Source: Cyclaneusma minus
Lineage: Eukaryota > Ascomycota > Leotiomycetes > Marthamycetales > Marthamycetaceae
Reading direction: 5' to 3'
Length of the DNA: 64,000 nt
NCBI GenBank assembly: GCA_037179335.1
Contig: JAKZHN010000005.1
Span: forward strand, 1,364,001 to 1,428,000
Shown here: positions 20,997 to 34,167 of the stretch, one piece after another
Numbering within the stretch: position 1 is the stretch's first letter
Layout of the letters: the number at the start of each line of letters is the position of its first letter
The notes under the pieces: model-generated
What the model saw: only the letters and a program-made list of their open reading frames with translations
The model's database searches: none
Told to the model about the DNA's origin: nothing
Position numbers and translations under genes: made by a program

Positions 20997-21955
20997 ATGA
21001 TGATCGTATGTATTTTCCATGAATCGTGCAAACATGCGACCATTGCTAAAATTCATTTCTGCAGAGAAAGCAAGCCCGCCAAAGGCGAGACTACCTGTAC
21101 CGCCGCGCCCTCGCTCTGCGCGACGCTGAAATCGCCGAGAAGAGATCCAAACTTCGATCTTCCCTCGCCTCAGGGAAGCCCCTCGACCCCGCCATTGCCA
21201 ACGACAAGTCGCTCCGCAAAGACTACAAATACGATGAGTCCGCGGCCGACAACACCGCGGCCGAGGCCCTCGACCTCGACGACGAATACGCCCAGCTGTC
21301 GGGCATCGTCGACCCGCGAGTTCTAGTCACCACCTCCCGCAACCCCTCCACCAGGCTCGGCACTTTCGCCAAGGAGGTCCGATTATTGCTGCCCACCGCC
21401 ATTCGTCTGAATCGAGGAAGTCTGGTGCTGCCGAATCTGGTCAAGAGTGCGGAAGCCTCTGGTCTCTCGGATCTCATACTGCTCCACGAGCACAGAGGAA
21501 CACCGACTGCCATGACGCTTTCGCACTTCCCCCACGGTCCCACGGTATCTTTCTCCCTCCACAACGTCGTCCTGCGCGCCGACATCCCCAATTCTGCTCG
21601 CGGAACAGTCTCAGAATCCTACCCGCACCTGATCTTCGATGGCTTCACCTCGCAACTCGGTCAGCGCATCGTCAAAATCCTCAAGCACATATTCCCACCC
21701 CGGGAACCGATCACCAGCAAAAACAAGCTGGGCAGCCGAGTGGTGACGTTCAAGAACATCGAAGACAGTATCGAGGTTCGCCACCACGTGTTCGTCAAGA
21801 CCGGCTACCAGGACGTGGAGTTGGCAGAGGTCGGACCGCGGATGACCATGCGATGCTTCGAGATTCGCCAAGGGACGCTCGAGAATAAGGATGGGGATAT
21901 GGAGTGGCGCTTGAACCAATATACCCGGACGAGCAAGAAGAAGGACTATCTTTGA
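20997..21955 (+). CDS. IMP4: U3 snoRNP protein IMP4 (Brix domain)
   Basis: Component of the U3 snoRNP/SSU processome needed for early pre-18S rRNA cleavage in the nucleolus. Exon 1 is only 9 nt (20997-21005, Met-Met-Ile); exon 2 is 21065-21955; 299 residues, close to yeast Imp4 (290). The N-terminus continues RKQARQRRDYLYRRAL, as in orthologues, and the Brix domain is marked by DPRVLVTTSRNPSTRL, LHEHRGTPTAMTLSHFPHGP, LHNVVLRAD, HLIFDGF and the C-terminal RTSKKKDYL. The tiny first exon is supported because the second exon lacks an ATG at the conserved N-terminus and a GTATGT donor follows immediately. Confidence 0.96.
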
Positions 21956-22550
21956 AAGGGGCTAGATTCGATATTTGCTTTTTGCATAGCGCGGAGTTAC
22001 GGACTGGGAAACGCTGGCAGTACGGACTTGCCATTTACGAAAATATTGACTGAGGGGAAGGGCTCGTGGGGTAAAACGGCACTATCTGCTTAAATCCCGC
22101 GCAATTGTTTTAAATGCGACTCAGCCATACAGGCCTGTAACCGTTCTTGTGATCGGGGGGAGCCATGTAGTGGCAGCTGTCCTCTGCACCTTGTCTATGA
22201 AGGAACAAACCAAGGATTGCGCCGAATCGCCTATTTAGTAGATGAACATATCTTGCTTCCATAGGCAAAAAATTTCAATGCCAATATTCAGTAGTGAACC
22301 AGTACGCATAGCCTGTCCATTAAGACTCAAGCCAGCAACAAGCACTCATACAGATACCCCTGAATTGGATACCGTGTTGCCGCATACATCACACAAGAAA
22401 GATAGCATATCTCAATATCAATCCAATAAAGCCAAGTCCCATTCTAAAACTCCATAACTATGAAGATCCGTTGGAACAATCCCACCCGCCCATACACAAA
22501 TCCTATATACACTTCACTCCACCTCTTCACTGCCACTCACCCCCTCCCCC
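21956..22550. other. Intergenic region between convergent IMP4 and ERV41
   Basis: 3' flanks of two convergent genes. The right half is strongly C-rich on the plus strand. No gene or repeat recognised. Confidence 0.5.
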
Positions 22551-23977
22551 TCAATCATCATGCTCAAACCCCACCTTCCCATTCAACACACCCTCAGTCC
22601 TCCTCCTCCTCCTCCCCACCACCTCCCTCGCCCAATCACTCAACGTATACCCCCAATGCCCAGCCACCAGCACCCCACTCAACACATTAACCATCTTGAC
22701 ACAAAACTTGATAAAACTATCCCTATTCTCTTCCACAGAAAGCAGGATGGGTTCGATGTCGTATTTGAAGTATATGCCGGGGACGGCGCGCTCGCCGACG
22801 ATGGTGCCTTGTTCGGTGACGGCGTATTGGTTGGTGAAGATGGTGTGCTTGCCGACTGAGGGCGAATAGGTGGGGTAGGGCGCGGTGTACACGGTGGGCA
22901 CGACGGAGAGGAAGTATTGGAATTTGTGGAAGTGGTTGGGCGTCGTGGCGATGGTGCGGTCGAGGGGGTTGAGGAGGGAGGGGTAGAAATCGCCGAAGGA
23001 GAGCTCGTTGATGATGTGCGAGAAGTTGAACTCTGCCAATCCCGCCTTTACATTAGCAATTCATTCGCATCCAATTTCGATTTTATAAGCAAGCGAGGAC
23101 GGAGAGGGCTTATCAGGGGGTGCTAAGGGGAAATAATAGGAAAAGCATACCTTTATGTTCCAAATGCCCCGGCGTCGCAAACTCAGCATATCCGTGTCCT
23201 CTCGCCGTGACATGGAAATCCCCTTGCACCTTATTCACATCCAGGCTCCCATAGACCCTACAACTATCCCCAACCTTCCCCCTCAATTTCGGCGTCTTCG
23301 CCCACTTCGCCCTCCTCCCCGCACCCGCCACGATATCATGCACATGCTCCTCACCAAACCCCTCTTCCCTCTTCCCCTCCCATCCCTCGCCAGTCACAAC
23401 CCTCCCCTTAGCATCTCTGCCCAGCCTATGGACACCCTTCTGATCCACCCAATCGCTCCACCTCGTAGGATCTCTCTTCAGCTTGTCGCCCGCGAGAACA
23501 CGATCGCCCGCGGCGTCTTGCACGTTGATGTGGATATCGCCGCATTTCATCGCAACCGTCATATCGAGATTGATTTGCATCGCATGACCAACACCCTTCT
23601 CAACCGCAAAAGTATGTGTTTCGTAGCCATTCCACCATTTGGCGAATTCGGAAAACACCAGTATCACCGACACGACCAGCATGGCCACGGTCCATTTTCC
23701 GCCGCCGGACGTGCGGGTTATGTATTGGGGTTTTGCCTTAGCTGTGTGCGAGAAAAGTGTCAGCTCGAGTTCGTTGCAACGTCGTTGACCTGCGATGCCG
23801 ATTCATTCCCGGCATGAAGAATGGTCTAGCAACAAGGCATAGAAAATAGCAAAAAGCGGGCTTACGGAAAGCATCAAAAGCCTGCACAATATTCCCCGTC
23901 TTCCCCTCAAACGCCCTCTCATCCAGACCGCGCTCAGCGAAGCCATTCAGGCCGTTCATCTTCCCGTCGTAGCTCAT
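22551..23977 (-). CDS. ERV41: ER-Golgi vesicle protein Erv41/ERGIC2
   Basis: COPII-vesicle membrane protein that, with Erv46, cycles between ER and Golgi and acts in retrieval of ER residents. Exons 23977-23866, 23741-23151 and 23032-22551; 394 residues. A first membrane span (WTVAMLVVSVILVFSEFAKWW, residues ~51-72) is followed by a lumenal domain with INLDMTVAMKCGDIHINVQD, the family hallmark, and HLEHKEFNFSHIINELSFGDFYP across the last splice junction. A second span is near the C-terminus (VLSGVLVAGHWGYTL). The tail is basic (GRRRRRTEG). The splice junctions restore family sequence: K|EFNFSH by joining G to AG at 23151/23032. Confidence 0.93.
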
Positions 23978-25454
23978 CTTCAGTGGCCTTCCCCCAGCGC
24001 AGCGGCATATACAAACTCAACTCCTAGAATGTCGCATACATTCGCCCGTATATCCCCTTGGTATTCGGAAATGCTGGCAAGTTGGGATCTTGTCGAAGTC
24101 GGAGGAAACGAGTGTTATGGGAAAGCCTCAGGGCGAGGCTGGTTGCTGGACTTGGGGCCAGATTTCGTTAAAGGACAAGCTGGAGATTTGGCGATGTGAC
24201 AGGGATGTGGTCCGCGCGGCCGCCCGCGTTCTTTAGCCTGGCATAGCAATTCAATACATGTATGCGACTTTGCGACTGCTGGGCAACCGCAAGGCTGGAC
24301 CGTGCTGGCAGAAGGCTGGCGATAGGGATACTTCAATATAACACCAGGACTGGTGGTTTTTAAACACCATATTCACAAGCGATATACACACATATATCCT
24401 CTTACTTCTCTTTAGTATCTAGTATGCGAGAGAAGAATAGTGGCAAAAAATAGTTCGCAGTCCTGGTAAGTGGATCATGCCAGGTCTTTTTAATTTCATC
24501 TGAACTCTGAGTGAAGGTCTCCTCGCAAAGGCAGGGAGAATCACGATATATATCGATCCTTGGTATGCTACGATGCAAATACTCAGACAAAAGCAAAATC
24601 ATACGGCCAAGCAATCATGGCATCCATCAATTCATTCCATTCACCAAAGAGCCATCTACTACACGATACTCTGACACGTCTCTCCTCCCCACCCCCCCTA
24701 ATGCAAGCGACTAAAGCGACCTCCCTCGAACCCTTATATCATCACAATTCCCCCACCACATCGCCTACTCACACACAAAATAAGCCCCTCCGGGCCCAAC
24801 AGCCCCCTTTCCCCGCCAGGCTTCCACCAGGATCTTCCGGTCAAGCATCCCCCACCCCTCAATTTTCTCAAGCCAGCGTGAATATCAGAGGAACGAGCCA
24901 GTCAGGCTCCTCCCAAAGCCCCTATATATACACAATCCTTCTACATTTGTCTGTACTGAAAACTGTTTTGTCTAACAACACACTGACAACAGCCCAGAAG
25001 AAGAATGCAGCCTTAGCACCTTGCTACCTTTTCAACTGGCCATTGCTCGCCTTTCCCCTTAGCGCCCGCCGCCCCCCTCCGCCCGGCCAACTCTGATGAA
25101 AGAAGAAAAGAGCCGAAGATGCAGAAAGAAGACAACCGAGGCATAAAGTGATGAAGCAAAGCAAATCAAGAAGGAAGAAGGGTATGTAGAAGTTCCTTCG
25201 CAGAATTCAACTGCTGCCGCAAGCCGCGCGATTAAAACAGAACACCGCCGTTCGTCATGCAAGCCATCCCCGGGCTCCCCCTGAAACAAATACACTTGTA
25301 TGCAAAGTACCTTTGAACGAGCGTTAAGAGAAATCAGGCAGGGACGGAGAAAGCAATAAACGTCCCGCCTCTGCAATCGTACATCGTATCATGGCGTAAA
25401 TTAAACCTCAACTGCCCGTTTATTCGCTAATTAGGAAGATGCTTGTCGTATTTT
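23978..25454. other. Intergenic region between ERV41 and the Pom1-like kinase
   Basis: Contains the ERV41 promoter side and, nearer 25454, the 3' UTR of the kinase gene. The plus strand from 24600 to 25080 is C-rich. No coding sequence recognised. Confidence 0.45.
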
Positions 25455-28400
25455 TCATCCGCGACGAGTTGTCAAGGCTGCTGATGCGCCCGCTGCCGCC
25501 AAGTCTTGCCGAGCGCTCACGCTCCTGGTGACTCGTGGAAGTGCACTGCTGCCAGTAGGTGCGAGACTAGCACGCTTGGTTGGTGCCCTCTCGTTCCCCG
25601 TTGAGCTGCCGGTAGACCCTGTTTGGAACGTCGTTGCCGCAGATTGTCGTCGGGCAACATTTGCCTTCACAGGACTCACCCCGTTGCTCGTTCTGACAGC
25701 TGCCCCGTTCTTGAAACTAGTGACGGGCGGCTCGGGCAACGGACGACTGCTGGCAGGAGTGGCAGTAGTGTAGGAGCGCTTCACCGGAGAGTCATTCCGT
25801 GCAGCAGCTCGAGCTGAAAGCGGCATGGAAGACTTCTGACCCGTAATAAATTCATGGCGGATAGCTTCGTCGGGCTTCATACGTCGGTCGGGATCCCAGC
25901 GGAGACATCGGGCAAGGAAGTCGAGGAATGGCTCATCGTCGCACTTCAGAGCTTGTTGCAGAGACTTGGACGAAGGGCGGCGACGACGGCCTTTCGACGA
26001 TACTGTAAGACGTGGTTTCCCTAGTGAGTCGAAGAAGAGCTTCTTGCGGGTGCTCTTCTCAATCAAATGTTTCTCGGGAGGACCGAATACTTCCATAATG
26101 CAGGCGAGTTGCTCCTGTTCGTTTTCTCCAGGGAATATAGGGTAGCCAGTGTAGAGTTCTGCTAGGATACAGCCCAAACTCCACATGTCGATTGGCATTC
26201 CGTAAGTCATGCCTAGGATAACCTCGGGCGAACGATAGAATCGAGACTGAATATAGGTGTACACTTTTTCGTTCTCAAAGCAACTCGAACCGAAGTCGAT
26301 GACGCGAATCTCGGAATGCATTGGGTGGTTGAGTAGAATATTCTCAGGCTTCAAGTCGCAGTGAATAACTTTTTGCTGCTTGAGAAGGCAGAGACTGCTG
26401 AGCATCTGTTTTGTGAATCTTCGAATGAGCTTCAGAGAACAGCCACGGAAACCGTTGAATTTTATGAACTCATAGAGGTTCATGTCGAGGAGTTCGGTCG
26501 AGATGCAAAGATGGTTGCGGAAATAGAAGCTGCCTTTGAAATTGACCATGCTGTGCTTGCCTTGAGGGTCCTGGACCTAGTTAGCCTTTGGGCTGGGATA
26601 AGGATTGAGAAAAGAAGGGGCAAGCATACCCATTCGAGCAGTTTCTTGAGGATGTTGACCTCAACTAGGGCCTGCTGATGGAACCTCTTCTTGTTTCGGA
26701 TGATTTTGACAGCTACTAGCTCACCGGTCTTGTGGTCCACACAGCGTACCACCTGACCGAAGCTTCCCTTGCCAAGAACATCGACAATCTCATATCGGTA
26801 CATTAGATGATCACCAAGCACAATATTGTAATCGCCCCTTTCGTCGTCGAACCCGTAGTTAAGACCAGCCATGTCCATCCTTCCGACATGCTTTTCGGCT
26901 TTTTCGGTTCCCCAGAAATAGACCTCTTGGAAATCAACGATTTCTCCTCTCTCATGTATATTGAGGCTTCCGGTAAGAGTTACTTGTCTGGGCGAGCAGC
27001 TCGTTCGCGGCTTTGCTCTGCTGCGCAAAGCGTCAAGAACTCGGGCTGCCTGTTCCGTTTCCTTACGTCGGGACGCAAGCCTCTTCATTTCCTCTTCCGC
27101 TGCCAAGTCATCCTTGTCTAGCTCCGCGGTTGGGTGGTAGTTTTTCATCGCTGCATTAGATGCTTTCGCTTGAAGCATCTTTTGCATGGGATTCAATCTA
27201 CTGGTTGACCTCGTCTCAACATTCGGGCGCTGCTCAGATGCACCGTCGGTTGCGGAATTCTTCTTTGGGCTTCCACCGAGACCCCAAGTGTCACTCCGGG
27301 TCCCATCATGGCTACTGAAAATGCTCAAGCTCGAAGCAGAACTCTTCCTTCTCTTTGAATCCAGATATGTGGTGGACTTGACCGAGGGACTGGGGCTCGA
27401 GATAGAGTTGCTGCTGACGTTTCCCGTTGTGGCAGAAGCTGGCAGTTTCGGGGGTGGCATACTTCCATGCTTCGGGGGCTGTGGTGGGTATTCGGATTCT
27501 CGCTCAGATGCAGCATGAGAAATGGTATTCGCTGTCTTCGAGGCACTTCTCTTCCACCCCATGCTGAGCTTTCGCCGAAGAGACGAGCCAGAAGTTGCCG
27601 ATTGTGGCTCTTCTGGACTAGATATTTCTGCCACCTCCTTGCTGGGCTTCCTTTCTCTAGGCGCGTTGGGCGCGCGAGGGCCGTTGATCCGTGAAGGCTT
27701 TCTACCGATATGAGCGTCAGAGCTGAGGTCTGCGGTCGTAATGGCCTTGGGCATGAAAGAGTATCCGCCACTACTTTTGGGGAGCGACGATGAAACAAAC
27801 GGAGAGACGGTTTGCCTGTTCTGGCGATTGTTTCCGACGATGGGTATTGCTGCACTAGGCGTTGCTCTGTCGTGCAGCGACACGGAGTCTGTTTTCGAAT
27901 GGTGAATGGAGCTAGCGCTTCTCATCTGACCCATGGTCTGTTCCGGCATGTCATCGGGCTGATATCTCGAAAAAGATGCTTTGGACGCTGTCATAGGACT
28001 GCTGGGTGTTTTCGCTGTCCGCTTTGGAGGCGGCGTCAGGTTGCCCTCGGCATGGGATGTCTCCAAGGCTGCAATTTTCGTAGTAGTGGGAGTGCTCAAA
28101 GGCAGCAGGTTCAAAGGAGGAAGGCGCAACGGCTGAAGGTTCTTTTTGGAAGGAGCGTTCTTCGCGTCCGAGTCAACCTCAGCGCTAGTTTTTGTCCGTG
28201 GACAGGTTTGCTTCGGAGGATCTGCTAGAGACAGATCTTTGACAGACGAATTGCCTGAACGATCACCAGTACCAGTAGATGTGCTATTGATACTGCTGGT
28301 GTCAAATTGGCGGCCCATTTTGACCTTATTAATAAAAAATGGAGTTTCCAGTGGAGAATCCTTTGGAGATTCATAAACTTTTGGAATAGCAGGGACTGGC

Positions 28401-29883
28401 GGTACCTCCTCATCTTCGGCGCCTACCGCACCTTGATGGTTTTGTGGTTTCGGGGTAGGTAGGCGAGAAGATGATACAGCTGGGCGCGGCTGTAAAGACC
28501 CAGTTGAAGTTCTGGCGGTGTTGTAACTGTTGTAACTCGCGGCAGAGGCATTGGAGAGACCAGAACTGTGAGACTTTCGGTTTATATCTGGAGTAGTACG
28601 AGATGAAGAGGGAGTTGAAGCCATTTTCCGCGGCGCAAGGGAAGGAGATCGAGATGTCGCCCGCGCTGGAGGCCCCATAGTATCAGGCTGCGGAGTGGGC
28701 GGAGTGCGTGGCACTGGGGGCGGACCTCCTAGGACTTGCATCGTCGAAAGGCGTTTGGCTCTTCTTGCATCCGTGGGACTAATTGTCCTTGCTCCTAACC
28801 CAGTAGCATGAGAAGCGCCCGGTGGCATTCCAGGCATCACCGACAACCGCTTTCCAGCAGAGGTTGGAGTGGTTGCCAGTCGTGAATTTCCCCGACCTGC
28901 ATGTGGAGATTTTCCACCATATGAAGATGCCCTGTAATTCTCAGGAATACCGCTCGATAAGTACTGCTGAGACCCTTGTCTTGCCGTTGGCTGTAGCGAT
29001 TTCGTCTTTGCCGCTCGAGATATTGTTAGACCTCGAGCACCCTCACCAACGTTACTGTTCGGCACCGAAGCGTTGCGCCGAGATTGCGGTCCACCTTCCG
29101 TGCCGTTCTGGCTCGAAACGCTGGAGCCGAAGCTCGAGGCGACACTGGGTCGGCGTTTCTGAGACTGTTTTGTTGAGCTGTCTGAGTCAACTCCGCTAGG
29201 GCCGATAGATTTTCGGGCAGGTACGTAGTTGTTACTGGTCGAAATCGGAGGGTATTGGCTCGTTCGACGCGTTCGATGGGCGATTGGCGCAGCAGAAGAA
29301 TCCATGGTTCCAACGGCACCCGGGTTTGTCGTCGTTGATGTAGTTTGGCGGCGCGTGAAAGAACTGCTCCTGGGAGCTCGAGTGACAGACGGCCGACGGA
29401 TGACAGGCGGCCGAGTACCATTTGCACCAGATCCCATATTCCCTGACATATCAGCTGTCGCACCGTTGTTCTGAGATATGATGCTTCCTTGGCCACTGGG
29501 CGCGGGGAATTGGGTGAGCTGCAGTTCGTTGGACGAGGACATAATACTGCTATGCAGATCGTCGAAATTCACGGACGGCAGAAAATCATAGGAGGGCGAC
29601 TGATCTGTCGTCTTCACTGGATTGGCAAGAGCGCTGTCGCCGAACGAGAATAGAGAGTGGTTGTTTCGAGACGAAGCATGGAGAGTCGGCTCGGTCGCGG
29701 ACGTGTTGAGGCGGCTTTTTGTCGAAGCAGCATTCGGATCCGAATTTTCCCTACTGCGGTCGACATTAGATAAGTCTGCCTGGTGGCATGGTCACGGCAA
29801 TCAGGAACGGGGAGAGCTCACGCTTTCGAGGGGGAGAAGCCAGCGGGCCTCGGACCCAAGGGCACTTTCTGGTCCCTGAGCAT
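25455..29883 (-). CDS. pom1: DYRK-family protein kinase, Pom1-like
   Basis: Large CMGC kinase of the DYRK group; in fission yeast Pom1 forms cortical polar gradients controlling mitotic entry and division-site placement, and filamentous-fungal relatives act in polarity and septation. Exons 29883-29822, 29753-26630 and 26570-25455; 1,433 residues. The first ~950 residues are Ser/Thr/Pro-rich and disordered. A DH-box (DYNIVLGDHLMYRYEIV) precedes the kinase domain (from ~1006): GKGSFGQVV, VAVK with K1037, catalytic HCDLKPEN (D1134), DFG at D1154, and the DYRK autophosphorylated YTY at 1166-1168 followed by SRFYRSPEVILG. The small first exon is inferred: the kinase ORF otherwise begins at a GTG and its frame stays open upstream. 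Symbol by similarity. Confidence 0.9.
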
Positions 29884-31499
29884 TTTCCAAGGTTCCTGCG
29901 GCGGCGTGGGCGATTGCTCGGGGGCTGCAGTGATCGTTTCTATATGCTTGGGCACAGCTCAGTCCGTGGCTGGCGCTGAGGTCTGGCGACCACGGCTACC
30001 TCATCTCCAATGGGGGTGTGGAGGATACTTGGTTCATTAGGTGCCCTTGCTTGCGACAGAGGAGTTGCGAGGGTGAGAAGCGGGCAGCCAGCCCACGGCG
30101 ATTCTAGGAGAGGAGTCGCAATTGCAGAATTACTAGGCCGTGACGACGGTGGAGGAGCGTCAAGGACGTGCTCCCGTTGCGCGGGACTGGGACGAAATCG
30201 AATTTGGGGCCTTGTCGCTGCTCTTGCCGTGTTGGGTCTTGGTCGTCGAGGAGACAGGCACGACCCGCCGGCATAACTTTCTCGCTAATGCCAATTGCAG
30301 CGCGCCTAGCAAAGAAGCAACAAAATCAGGGTTCGTGCGGAGCCCTGATAGGCTGCCCACCGCTAATATCGCGACTTTATGCTGCACCAATATGCTCCCA
30401 GAGAACATGTTTCAACAGGAACTCTCGCTCTTCAACTCTCGCTGTCCCGTCAGGCGTCAATATTCAATCGCCGTGTTCCGACTGCACTGGTATATGTGTT
30501 CAAGATCTTCCTCCATTGAAGACTCTAGTCGTCTGCGCGTTCTTTTACACCATCAGGCTGCTGCAGCACGAACACCTCCATGTACTACGAAGCTGTAGCT
30601 GTAATTGCATAATTTGCTCCGCGTCCTATCAGATGCACAGCAACCCTACCTGCATCTAGATCAAGCCTCAAATGCTGATTCCCCCGGATAAAGGCGCCTG
30701 TCATCCGCTGCACCTACGCCTAATCAAGCAGCCTCGTAAAACCGAGCACTTCCTGGATCTGACGTGAAAGGTAATCCAAGTAATGAAAAATGAACCGAAG
30801 TGATTAGAGTTAATCTACAGTGAGTGATAGCAATGCGAGTAATCTGAAGAATAATATCGACTAGGAGGAATCATTCAAGTACAGATAACCCGTAAGTGAA
30901 AAAGCGAAATCGTGAGCATGTGCTGCTAAGGTTTTCTTCGTCCAGGATGTCGTTCATGAATCCTCGGATCTTTAAATGGGCTTCTTGAAAGATCGGCAAG
31001 CCAAACATTTGGTCTCAGGGTCATGGCTGTCAATCGTTTCTTACCCCTTTTTCACTCTATGTCAGAAGCCGTGCCGAGAAGCAGGCTGGGGGCAGCCAAG
31101 CTTTTGGAGGGGAGAGCTAAAGGGTCCTATGACGAAACCGGCATGGCAACACTTCGGCACCCCACAGATACCATATAGCCGCGCGTCTGCGCTTGTCTGC
31201 GCTTAATCTTTCCGCCATCCGCGCGAAGGTCAGCAGGCTTCAATCAATCTGACGGCTCGACCTCTTTCATTTCTTCCAAGAAGTCGACTGAAGACCCTCT
31301 CAACCTACGCCCTGCTCGCTGCTTTGTGCTGCGAGGTTAACCTATAACTCTCGATAAATCGCCGAAACTGCAACCACGTCATCGGCCTATCCATGGACCC
31401 GCCGCTTTAGAACGATATCAACATGGTATGAACTTCCGGGAGTTCACCGTCTGATGGAAGATATCCGCCTCAACAGACCGACGCTTCGACATAGCAAAC
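29884..31499. other. Intergenic region upstream of the kinase and peroxin genes
   Basis: A 1.6-kb divergent interval. Plus-strand ORFs from 29970 to 30660 show no family features. A stretch near 30780-30860 has recurrent GTGA/GTAA patterns but no clear repeat unit. Confidence 0.45.
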
Positions 31500-33043
31500 A
31501 TGGAGGAGTACTCGACCGATTCCTTCGCTAACCGCGGCGATCCCATTCCTCTAATCGAAGTCGAAGGTCAAGATGCCCAATCCGACTATGACTCGCCCAT
31601 GACCGATGGTGATGAGAAGGAGGGAAAGGGAAAGGAAAGCAAACGGAAGCGTCTGAGGAGAAAGATCTCGTCGCTAAACCCGGCTCACAAATCGTCGGAT
31701 TCAGCCGGTAAAAGCATGCAAGACAGACTTCTTGACAAGTAAGCCTTGAGCTTTCAACTAGCACGTACTTATACTTATTATCGAAAAGATTGCTTCAACA
31801 AGTCATTCCGGTCGAGGATGTGGGAAGAGACCAAAGTTCTCCGTCATCTGCATCCTTTGTAGAGCGTCCAAACTTCAACGTCACAACCATGTCCAACAAC
31901 TTCCGTCGCTTCAACGCCAGAATAGGAGTCGTATTTGTCTTCCAGTCCCAGATGATCAAGCTCCTAAGCTGGCAGAAGTACTCACACACCTTCTCCTTCC
32001 TAGCCGTCTACACCTTTGTCTGCCTCGATCCCTACCTCCTCACTGTCCTCCCTCTAGTCGGCCTGCTCCTCTTTCTCCTCATCCCCTCCTTTATCGCCCG
32101 ACATCCCGCACCACCCCGAACCATATCCTCCGACAACTTCTCCTATTCCACCACAGGGCCCCCCATAGCCCCTGCACCAACGGTGAAGCCCGTCAAGGAA
32201 CTAAGCAAAGACTTTTTTCGCAACATGCGCGATTTGCAAAACTGTATGGAAGACTTCTCTCGCGTCCACGATCAGCTCATCGCTCTGATCACGCCCCCTA
32301 CCAATTTCAGCGACGAACCCCTGTCATCTACCATCTTCCTTTTCCTCTTCCTCGGTGCCTGCACTATGTTCATCGCATCGCATCTCCTTCCCTGGCGACT
32401 CGTGTTCCTTGCAGGCGGATGGATAGCTACCTGTCTAGGCCATCCGACGATCCAACAATTCATGATCGACACCCACAAAGAACATTTACTGCCACGGGAA
32501 ATACAAGCCAAGTCCCAGCTCGACAAATGGATAGCTCACGATATAATCCTCGATTCTGCGCCAGAAGAAAGAGAAGTCGAGATCTTCGAATTGCAGCGCT
32601 TGTCTTCCGCCAACGAATGGGAATCTTGGATGTTTTCACCCTCCATTTACGACCCTCTATCTGACCCGCGAATCATGGGGGGACGACCCAAAGGCACGCG
32701 TTTCTTTGAAGATGTGCAGCCGCCCAAGGGATGGGAGTGGAGCGAGAAGAAGTGGGCGTTGGATTTGAATAGTAGGACGTGGGTGGAGGAGAGGATGATT
32801 ACGGGGGTGGAGATTGAGACGGAGGGCGAGAGGTGGGTTTACGATATTGAATATGAGAGGGGGGAGCAGGTTGGGGTGGTGGAACCGGGGAAGAAGGGGA
32901 AGGGGAAGGCGGTACAGCAGAGAATGCCGAGCTGGGAGGAGGGGAGTTTGGATGGGGATGGGAGGAGAGGGCAGTGGAGAAGGCGAAGGTGGATTAGGTT
33001 GGTGAAGAGGAAGACTGTTAGTAAGAGTGCTGGGTCGGGTTGA
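31500..33043 (+). CDS. Peroxisomal membrane protein, Pex24/Pex28-Pex29 family (dysferlin domain)
   Basis: Integral peroxisomal/ER membrane peroxin of the Pex24/Pex28-32 group, which shapes peroxisome number and ER contacts. Exons 31500-31738 and 31789-33043 with a 50-nt intron; 497 residues. An acidic N-terminus is followed by a basic patch (KESKRKRLRRK) and the joined segment MQDRLLDKLLQQVIP typical of the family. Hydrophobic spans occur at FSFLAVYTFVCLDPYLLTVL onward and at IFLFLFLGACTMFIASHLLP. The C-terminal part reads EWESWMFSPSIYDPLSDPR, RFFEDVQPPKGWEW and WVYDIEYERG, a split dysferlin-type domain. The extreme C-terminus is basic and Gly-rich. Which paralogue it is cannot be fixed by eye. 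Confidence 0.87.
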
Positions 33044-34167
33044 AATTGCCGCCTACGAAGCTACGGGTCATGAGTAATGAGCATCCATACATCCCTAAGA
33101 GATATTCGGCTCTTTTCAAAAGATAACTGACCGAATGACATGCATACTGAATAGGTAGTTGTTCAGTGGGATGATATCAACGTGTACCAGTCTCGTGGTG
33201 ACATTTCTTGTGCGCTCACCTTCGACCCTTTGGAGAAGTAGGGATATTCCCAATGATTGGGAATATCTCCAGCAATTAAGAATATTCCAAGTACTAACTC
33301 AGAAATATTCTGGATAGCTGGAAAGTTTCGAATGATCAGGAATATCTCTAGTAATTTAGAAGACTCTCAGGTTGTAGCTGAGCGCAAAAGAAATGTCACC
33401 ACAAGCCAGTGAACATCGCAGGGTTCTCGTGGCTTGCAATCAATTTTCCGAAACCAACCACTCGGGATCCTTTCATGTCCTCCAAAAGCAGTGCACATGT
33501 GATGAAAGCATGAAACAGATCTACTCCTTCAGGCTACCTATGTATCATGGCCCCTGCAATCGTGAACATTGAAACACGGCGCAGTTGTCGGGAGGCCCAC
33601 ATCTGGATCCAAGATCGCAGACTGGCCGTGGTGCTGCTTTAGTGTGGTTTCGTGAGTTGCCGCGTTGAGGAAGCCGTGCACGATACATGTACATTCAGTT
33701 GAAATCAACAGCGTAGCACCGGCTGGGCAACGGAGGAGGTTTAACCTGTACGAGAATTCTTGGGGCAGACTCGAAAGCAGGTCAAGTAGCCATAGAAGTT
33801 AGAGCAAGAGGATACATTTACATCATGTAGGAGAGCAGAAAAGCACAGGCATATTAAGGCTCAAAAGGTGGATATTTGTTTCAATCAATGTTGTTGCAAC
33901 TTGTGACTAGCGTCGCCACGATAAACAACATCACTGCGCCGCTGCAAATCGCGCCGCATACCTTGCCTTATCCCCCAGAATAGCAGGACCTAAACAAGCG
34001 CCAAGCCCCACCTACAAAACACCCACTGCAACATCCAACCCTCCCCAGACCACATCCAACCACCACGAACCGAGGGTTTTTTGAATAGTTGCATCTTCAA
34101 TCCCCTTTCATCAATTTGCAACTACCAGAGAATTGGCTGTCTCCGAAAATCCGTCTACCCTCCTACG
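33044..34167. other. Intergenic region carrying a fold-back element
   Basis: Contains the inverted-repeat element at 33187-33411. The rest is non-coding as far as I can see; 33950-34160 is probably the promoter/leader of the NTF2-like gene. Confidence 0.5.
33187..33411. mobile_element. MITE-like fold-back element (225 bp)
   Basis: The left end (33187-33218) and right end (33379-33411) are inverted repeats: GTGGTGACATTTCTTGTGCG on the left matches the reverse complement of the right end with one mismatch over 24 bases, with weaker pairing outwards. The interior has imperfect AT-rich repeats around GGAATATC, including a palindrome ATTCCCAATGATTGGGAAT. No coding capacity and no clear target-site duplication. 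Confidence 0.7.
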
